Notes under the pieces: generated by a model
Databases searched by the model: none
Told to the model about the DNA's origin: nothing
The model's input: the letters and a program-made list of their open reading frames with translations, nothing else
Program-made: the position numbers and the translations under genes
Assembly: GCF_032854445.1 (NCBI RefSeq)
Contig: NC_088307.1
Location: 682,001-746,000, forward strand
Length of the DNA: 64,000 bases
From: Liolophura sinensis
Lineage: Eukaryota; Mollusca; Polyplacophora; Chitonida; Chitonidae
Direction of reading: 5' to 3'
In this document: piece after piece, positions 23,101 through 32,100 of the stretch
Layout: every line of letters begins with the position of its first letter
Numbering within the stretch: the first letter of the stretch is position 1

Positions 23101-26100
23101 ATGAACGATGATATCGTCAATCCCACTAACCTTGAGGTCAGCAAAGGCCGTTTTAGGGCTTGGCCAGTATAACAATACACAATGGCATACACAGGGAGAT
23201 AACTCTTATCTAGCACAAATATGGGCGCACATTTATAGACTCTGCCCACATAGGCCTATGGAGACAAGCGGTAGGGGACACGCCGGATGGAGAGTTACCT
23301 TTAACTCATGCCACATAACAACCGACTCATTGGATACATAGCATTTTGTTCAACCAAATAACTAGAAGGTGAGAAAGGTAACGAGAAACAAAACGAAAAC
23401 TGATTCTTATACCGATTTGGTATTTAATTTACTACGTTATCAACGTGTCATGTAGAAAAGATTTACTCGGTTAATACAACTGGACGGTATCCTGACAGTT
23501 CTGATCAGTGAAGCGTGTCGTTGTAGTAGTTGACTTTTCCTGCTGTGCTATCGGGACTACTTTCTCTAGGCTTGCTCTCTCTTCGGCAGCTTCCAATAAT
23601 AGGACCCAAGGGAAAAAACTCGACGCCCATCGTTCGTTTCGTTTCTTTTAACCGAACCCAAACCAATCAATTTATGGGGACGGTCCCTTAAATGTAGTTT
23701 AGAACGCCATAGCCAAAATGTGGTGTAGAAGATAATGGCTTAGAACTAGACTACAAAATAATAACTTAAGCGTAGCACAAAGCATTATAATAGTTTAAAT
23801 GCGGTTTAGAACACCGTGGCCTAAATGTGGTGTGGAACGCATAATGTAACACAAAACACCATAATAGCTCAAATGCAGAGTAAAACACCGTGGCCCAGAA
23901 TGTGGTGCAGAAGATAATGGCTTACAAGCTGCATAGAAAAAAAACCTTAAATGTAGCACAGAACACCATGATAGCTTAAATGCAACAAAGAACACCGTGG
24001 CCTAAATGTGGCAAAGAACAGCAACGTTTGAATGTTTTGCTCGAACCAAACATAGCATACCACTGCTGAAATTTAGCACAGCGCGCCATAGTGTAAATGT
24101 AATATATATGTTCACATGACTTAAATCTCGTGTAGAAAATCATAACTTATATGCCTCATAGACGTGACTTATATGTCGTGTAGAACACTGTGACTTACGT
24201 GTCGTATAGAACACTTTTGACTTACATATCCTTTAGAATACTATGACTTGCATGTCCTTCAGAACACTATGACGTACGTGTCGAACAGAACACTATCAGT
24301 TACATGTGACTGATATTTATTACAGAGCACTGTGACTTAAATGTCGTATAGATCACTATCACTTACATGTCGTAGAGAACACTAAGGCATATGTCGTACA
24401 GAGCACTATGACTTAGATGTCCTTTAGAACACTATGACTTAAATGTCGTATAGAACACTGACTTACATGTCGTGTAGAACACTATCACCTACATGTCGAA
24501 TAGATCACTATGACATATGCCGTATAGAGCACTATGACTTAAATATCGTACATAACACTATGACTTAGGTGTCGTATAGAACACTATGGCTTACATGTCG
24601 AGTAGAACACTATGACTTAAATGTAGTATAGAACATTATAACTTATATGATGTATAGAGCACTATGACTTCTGTGTTGTGTAAAACACTATGACTTATTC
24701 TCGGGTAGATTAATATGACTGATATGTCGTGTAGAACACCATGACTTGAAGGTCGTATAGAACACTATAACCTTTATGTCTTATAGAAGACTAATGCTTA
24801 AATATAGCATATAATACCATGGTTTAAATGTAGCATAAAATACTATAGCTTAAATTACGGTTTAAAATCAAGTAACAAAAATGTAAGAAAAACAGTTAAT
24901 GAAATGTTGCGAATGTCTTTTCCAGAAAGTGTTTATATATTTGTTCCACTTATGTATAAATAGTTAGGCGCTGTACAGGGATGGGTTCTATGGGACAGAA
25001 ACACGTCATTTACACTGGTCAACAGGGCCGTGGAACGTCACAGCATTGAAAAACCAAATCGTCAGTTAGGTGACACTGATATATAATATAACAAAGTCAA
25101 CTAAGTTTGCAGAGGGTCTACGTTTTAGAGAACACCATTTATCGGGAGTATTCTAACATACCGTGAAGCGTGCTGGGCAAGAGGCCGACTTCCTCTTTAT
25201 TGTCCCCTCAAATCCTACCTATGCTTAGCTATTGCCATTTGGTGTAATAACACATACATTATTCATTCTAAAGTTGACGAATGAGAGAACAATGGTTGTT
25301 CAGCATCTTGACAAATCATTAGTTTAAAACAAAATTGGAGAGCGTTTGTTTCTATGCCATTATCAACACACTGATAAACACACACATGTGATCAAAATCT
25401 TGAGATTAAGCAGACAATGTTCAGTGTAATATATTTAAGAGAAGTGATTGTTGATTTGTACGTCACAAATGAAAAAGAAGTCATAGTTCTTCCTCTACTT
25501 AAGTGGTTTTTTACTCCACAAATGACTTCTGATCTATCAACGAAATATTCTGGATTACGGCACAAAGCTCAACGGAATAAATAAAGACGCTGTCGCAAAG
25601 CTCAACGGAATAAATAAAAGACGCTGTCTGAAGGTATCCAGGAACATGTCATGTTGGAGGAATGTGTCTGAGTTATGAAAATGGGTAGGTGTATATAATA
25701 ACATATATTTATTGATTTCCAAATATTGTTTTACGCAGTGCTCAGGAATATTTCACTTAAAAAAGTGGGTGTTATGGTGGGAGAAAACCGGGCAGAGCCT
25801 GGGGGAAACCCGTTACTATCTAGAGGTTACTGGTAGACTTTCCTACCAGAGAATAAGCCAGTCTGAGCTGTATTTAAACTGACTGCGACCGTAATGGTGA
25901 GGGACTACTGGGTTATTGTGCTGCGCTTGCACGCTAGCCACAAGTAAACGGAGGCCCGTATATAAAGATAGTTATATTGTCTTGTAAACAATATTGCCAG
26001 TCCGCTTGTGATTGCTTTCTGTATTTCCTTCAGGATTTTGAAGCCATAACCCATCGTGGTCACGTGTTGGTCGGAGATCTCATATCGGAGTTGTTCCCAT

Positions 26101-29100
26101 CCAATCGGGAGGATGTTTACATCTTGGACATAGCAGCAGGCACTGGACGAGTCGGCCAAGCCGTGAGTGACGATTGGATGAAAATTACTCACAGAAATCC
26201 ATAGATTTTAGTCATACTTCCTTGTAGACTGTACTGGTTAGTCTTTCGTATAAACTAGGGAACACTCGACATGGTTTCTGTAGGTAATAGGATAAACTTT
26301 GTAGTTTTCTTTGATAAACAGAATTTTGTGACTTTCACCGTAAAAGAGTCACTACTCACAAGCGTACATTTACTGCAGACGACTCGGTTTCTATCGCTAT
26401 TGTCTATTTCTTATAGAGAGTCGCCTATTTTCAGCTGCCTGTAAAATAATACCCGCTACCACAATTGTCTTTAGTCAGTGACACGAAACAACATCAGATC
26501 TACAGATTGATATGTTTGAAGTTCACATTATTGCACGGAAAATGACGTTAGAAGACTTTTTCTAATTCATAATGTTACAGTCCATAAGCCCCGTTTCTAC
26601 GGCAAGAACCCATTGCATCGAGGGACGTGATAATTATTCAAAAACCAGTGGCATGCTGGATATTGGGCGGAGTTCATCATGTTTTGATGGACGGACACAT
26701 CTGTTTCCTAAACGGCTATCGATCTTACAGCAAACCCTGTTTCTGCCTCTGCCATATTTGAAATTGTTCACACGTTTTAGTATAATATAACCTTAATAAA
26801 TGAATATAATTTTATCTTTTGTTGTATATTATCCCACGACAGTATTGTTTTAAAGATAGTTATTAGGAAATTTTGTTGTAAAACACAATGTATTTTATTC
26901 GCTGAGAGTGTAGTGTAGGATGTGTCACTGCGTGGAGTGTGTTCTTACTGCATGTTGGTGCACCGACTGTAAAACAAATTACCCTCCAGGCCCATTCCCC
27001 ACCATGCCACCATGAGTGAGTGCTTGGCGTTTAACGTCGTAGTCAACATTTTTTCAGTCATATGACGACGAAGGAATCCTTAGGGTGCATGTACGTGTAA
27101 TGTGCCTCCTTGTTGCAGGACGGATTTCCACCGCTCTTTTATTTAGTGCTGCTTCACTGAGACGACTTACCGAAGGCAAGTAATCCGCCCCGCCCGAGCC
27201 ATTATACTGATACGGGTCAACCAGCCGTTGCACTATCCCCTTCATGCTGATTGCCAAGCGAGGAAGTTACAACTTCCTCCTTTACAGTCTTAGGTGTGAC
27301 TCGATCAAGGATTGATCCTGGATCTACCGGTCCCGAAGCGTCCCAACTGTGCTATCCTGGCCGGTGACTAAGTTTGACGACTAAATATAGGCGAATCTCT
27401 GAAAGAAATAGACTATAGACAGGTCAAACTTTGTAAGCGTTCACGATGACCAGAATTCAGAATCTAGAGACATTATTTTGTGACTACACTGTAAAACTTT
27501 GTGAACATTCATGATGACCAGAATTCAGAATCTAGAGACATTATTTTGTGACTACACTGTAAAACTTTGTGAACATTCATGATGACCAGAATTCAAAATC
27601 TAGAGAGATTATTCTTTGACTACACTGTAAAACTTTGTGAACATTCATGATGACCAGAATTCAGAATCTAGAGACATTATTTTGTGACTACACTGTAAAA
27701 CTTTGTGAACATTCATGATGACCAGAATTCAAAATCCAGAGAGATTATTCTTTGACTACACTGTAAAACTTTGTAAACATTCATGATGACCAGAATTCAG
27801 AATCTAGAGACATACTATTGTGACTACACTGTAGAACTTTTACCCAACAACGTGTGTCGTTTTGCCGTTCACGTAAACACATGGTTCACATCTCTACTGA
27901 GATAATACACATTTTAAATTTTACGCTGAACGCTGCTGGGCAGTAAGGTGCGACTCGAAAAAGGATGGAAAAGATAGTTAGGTGCCTGCCGAAGGCCGGT
28001 GGCTTTTTCCAGGTACCGGTGTCTCCTTCTCGCATAAACCTGACCGCGAAAAAGTACGACATTAGAAACCAATCACGTGGAATGGTCGGTGGATGGTCAG
28101 GGGTTTCCCACGGGCTCTGCCCTGTTTCTTCGCAACATAATGGTGGTAACTTCCGTCGTATGTGAAATAGAGCCCGACGTTAAACACCAAATAAATAAAT
28201 AAATAAACCAATCAAATGTTTAAACAAACAAAATGGATACAGATATTGTAATGGTATCTTGTCCTTCCAGCTAACTGATCGAGGATTTCGGCGGATTGAT
28301 GCGCTCGACCCTTGTTTGCCCATGCTGGAAGAGGCCAAGAAGAAAAACGTCTACCAGCGCTACATTAACGATCGAGTGAGCGGAGATCCGCTAGACATTC
28401 CCGAAGGTAAACATCTGGAATTTACCTGTTTAATCGTATGAATAGACATTTAAGTTTGACACCGGTGTTTTGTACCTGGTACTGACGAATATTTCACGTG
28501 TATGACGGCTGCCATGTATGCGGATTATAGAAGCTCCTGGACCACAACAGATGCCTGGGCTGATATCGTTGGTTCACTTGGCTATCTGTCAGCTGACGTG
28601 GTTGGTCCGCTTGGCTGTCTGTTCGCTGATATCGTTGTTTCCCTTAGCTGCCTGCCGACTGTTGTCGTTTGTCTACTTGCGTATCAACATGTGTTTCCGC
28701 ACTTTTCAGTGCAAACAACTAGATATGCTATTTTCGTCCCTTAATCCAACTTTATCTCTGATATCTAAATTCCTAGGCGAGTCTTGTTCATTTACGTTTA
28801 AAATTTTGGCTTAAATGCGGACGGCAAAATGGCGTAACTTCGACTTAATTTACTGAGTTTCTAATATTTCCTGAGTACAAATGAAGCAAAAGCCGTTGAC
28901 TTTCGCCACTGTGACCTGCAACCAAATAATTATGTCACTTGTCATGTTTATTATATAGTAACAAAGTATAGCTGACTGTTGTATCTGAAGAGGATACTTT
29001 GTGTTCAGGAGTTCAGATAAGTTAGATTGTATAGTTGTATTGGTCAAGGCGGACCGTGATGAGAGCCATCTTATGCTGCCTATTCTCAGTTTGGACTTCA

Positions 29101-32100
29101 TTCAAAGGATTCTGTCTGTCAACAAAACTTGGGAATCCATCGTACGATGAAAGTCACAAATTACGTGTCAGAATTGTATTATGTTTACTAGCTTAGCTGA
29201 AATAACTATGCATTGTTTTATGTTCACAATTCCGGTCTTTCAACTGGTAGACTTTGTAAACATCCTGCTAGAGCAGGAGCTTGCCAGAGACCTGTGTACA
29301 TGTATAGATATGTTCTACAGCGAATAGAACTCTAGGAATAGCCAGTGGTATAGGTTGTTTGAAATAACATTATTATATTTGCGTGGATTGAAGAATGCAA
29401 AATAAACTTTGGCGTGAAAGAAAACACTTTAGTTTCTAAATATAAATAGTAAATTGTACCATTAAACATTATAAGATTAAGGCTATGTGTTGTTCACATA
29501 TGTAATTGGTTAGTCAAAGATACTATATCATAGGGTTCCGGCAAAAAAGAGACATTTTTGCCATCGTTTTGTCCGGATACATATACAAAACATTGGTCTC
29601 GTCGATAAACGGTAATAAATTCCCCAAAATTTAGAATGGTAATCGTAGTGTTTTATTCTGTTGATATAAGTGCTTGAGTAGCAAATTACACGCCTCCTCG
29701 CATTATGATTAAAGCAGTAGCAAATTACACGCCCCTTGCACCATTCTTCAAGCAGTAGCAAATTACACGTCCCCTATCACCATGGCTCAAGCAGTAGCAA
29801 ATTACACGTCCCCTATCACAATGGCTCAAGCAGTAGCAAATTACACGTCCCCTATTACCATGGCTCAAGCAGTAGCAAATTACACGTCCCCTAGCACCAT
29901 GGCTCAAGCAGTAGCAAATTACACGTCCCCTACCATCATGACGCAAGGAGTAGCAAATTACACGTCCCCTAGCACCACGGCTCAAGCAGTAGCAAATTAC
30001 ACGTCCCCCTGCCATTATGACGCAAGCAGTAGCAAATTACACGTCCCCTAGCACCATTGCTTAAGCAGAAGCAAATTAGACGTCACCGAGCACCATGACT
30101 CAAGCAGTAGCAAACTACATATCCCGTATCACCATGGCTCAAGCAGTAGCAAATTACACGCCCCCTAGCACCATGGCTCAAGCAGTAGCAAATTACACGT
30201 CCCCTATGACCATGGCTCAAGCAGTAACAAGTTGCACGTCCCTTAGTAACACGGCTCATTCAGTAGCAAATTACACGTCCCCTAGTACCATGGCTCAAGC
30301 AGTAGCAAAGTACACCCACCACCACCCCCACCCCCAGCATCATGACGCAAGCAGTAGCAAATTACACGCCCCCTACCACCATTGCTTAAGCAGTAGCAAA
30401 TTGCACATCCCCTAGTAAAAGGGCTCAAGCAGTAGCAAATTACACGCCCCCCTATCACCATGGCTCAAGCAGTAGCAAATTGCACATCCCCTAGTAACAC
30501 GGCTCAAACAGTAACAAATTACACGCCCCCTATCACCGGGGCTCAAGCAGTAGCAAATTACATATCCCCTATCTTCATGGCTCAAACAATAGCAAATTAC
30601 ACGTCCACTATCACCATGGCTCAAGCAGTAGCAAATTACAAGTCCCCATGGCTCAAGCAGTAGCAAATTACCCGTCCCCTAGCGCCATGGCTCAAGCAGT
30701 AGCAAATTACACGTCCCCTAGCACCATGGCTTAAGCAGTAGCAAATTACTCGTCCCCTACCACCATGGCTCAAGCATTAGCAAATTACACATCCCCTAGT
30801 AGCATGTACAATATATTGTAATCACATTGTTGTTATCCTGATGTCTGTCTGACGGACTCACAGCTACAACATCTACACAATTCTGCGCATGGCATATCCC
30901 CCAGACCAATGTCCAGATTTATCAAGAAGTATTGTTTGTGATCTTGGGGCACCTTTAACCAAAAATCTTATTTAATATACGGGGCCACGAAGTTATTATG
31001 CGAGAAAATCTGTCTGCATCCGTTTGAGTTTTTTTTTACTGTGCCATTTAAGTTGCATTTTATGGATAAACTGTTGCATTTATTTAGATCCTATGTATTT
31101 TATGACGATTTTATTTAACGTCACAAGTTATTACTGCAAACAATTGTGTGGCAAGGATATACCATTAAACACCTGTAATTTATGTTTCTTAAATTTTTAC
31201 AATAAAGAAAGTTCTCTCAAATATCAGATTAGTGTAATAAAACCTTTATATTTAATTAATAAAATATGTGAGCTATATTTAAAGAGGCTTTATCAGAGAT
31301 TTTCGGCAAAAGTTGATAAACCCAAATCCAATCGATTTTTGGATGGTTTTAATAAAGATGTATTATTTCATGATCTCCCAAATATCACAAAACACCTGTC
31401 ACAAAATATCAACCACTTCTGTGCAGGTGTCTTTGTCCAGTATAACCGTTTAAATCCGGTAACAAAACGTCACAGAGACTAAGCTCATCGCCGAGATTCA
31501 CATGCCTATTTTCTCTCTATTTTCAGGGACGTATGACGCTGTGACTTGTAGCGCGGCCTTTGTGCACGGACACCTTCCAGCAGAGGCTATCATTGAACTC
31601 CTTCGTCTTATTAAAACCGGTAATGTCTAACAACCAACCAAGCTAGGCAAACTATCCTATCTAAGCTGAAACCCACGAACTATATTTTTTGTTACAACTT
31701 ACTCCGCATGAAGAAGTCTGGTTGTGCTAGACTAATCCTTTTAACATTTTACATGGTGTTTGAGTCATATTAAGATAGGGAGACTCCGTGTCCGTGGTGG
31801 TTAGCGTGCCAGCGAGGAGCAATGACCGAGGAGTCTCCGTGGCCGTGGTAGTTAGCGTGCCAGCGCGGAGCAATGGCCTAGGAGCCTTCGTGCGCATGGT
31901 GCTGAGCGCGCCACTACGGTGTAATGACCCGGGAGCCTCCTTGCCCAAGGTGGTTAGCGTGCCAGCGCGGCACAATGACCCAGGAGTTTCTCACCAATGC
32001 AGTCCAATGGGCACTGCCCGGTTTACTCCCACCATGATGCTGGTCGCCTTGGTATACGTGAAATACTTTTTTGGTAGGGCGTAATAAAGTCATACATGTA

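Larger units (their letters stand above)
18514..23687. mobile_element. TIR DNA transposon, about 5.2 kb, inserted in a minisatellite
   Basis: Left end GGGACCATCCCCATAAAT; right end is the complement of GGGACCGTCCCCATAAAT, with similarity continuing for about 28 bp. Flanks are CTA (18511-18513) and TTA (23688-23690), compatible with a mutated 3-bp TWA duplication as in PIF/Harbinger, and both flanks are the same minisatellite. I see no Harbinger nuclease inside, so this is probably non-autonomous; the superfamily is inferred from ends only. The frame at 18582-18938 and others at 22167-23341 are unrecognised. Confidence 0.65.

Noticed and set aside
22749-23341. Possible Harbinger nuclease or second transposase
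   Set aside because: Frames of 65-140 codons show no DDE motif or recognisable similarity; left unassigned inside the element.
29725-30666. Repeated 13-residue frames on both strands
   Set aside because: 39-bp minisatellite in intron 3 of the methyltransferase gene; open on both strands alike, no splice sites join it to coding exons.
29680-30805. CRISPR array
   Set aside because: Units are contiguous tandem copies without unique spacers; the same holds for every array here, and the DNA is eukaryotic.
31024-31482. 152-codon frame in intron 3 of the methyltransferase gene
   Set aside because: AT-rich composition, no domain, starts without a clear ATG context, lies between correctly phased exons 3 and 4.
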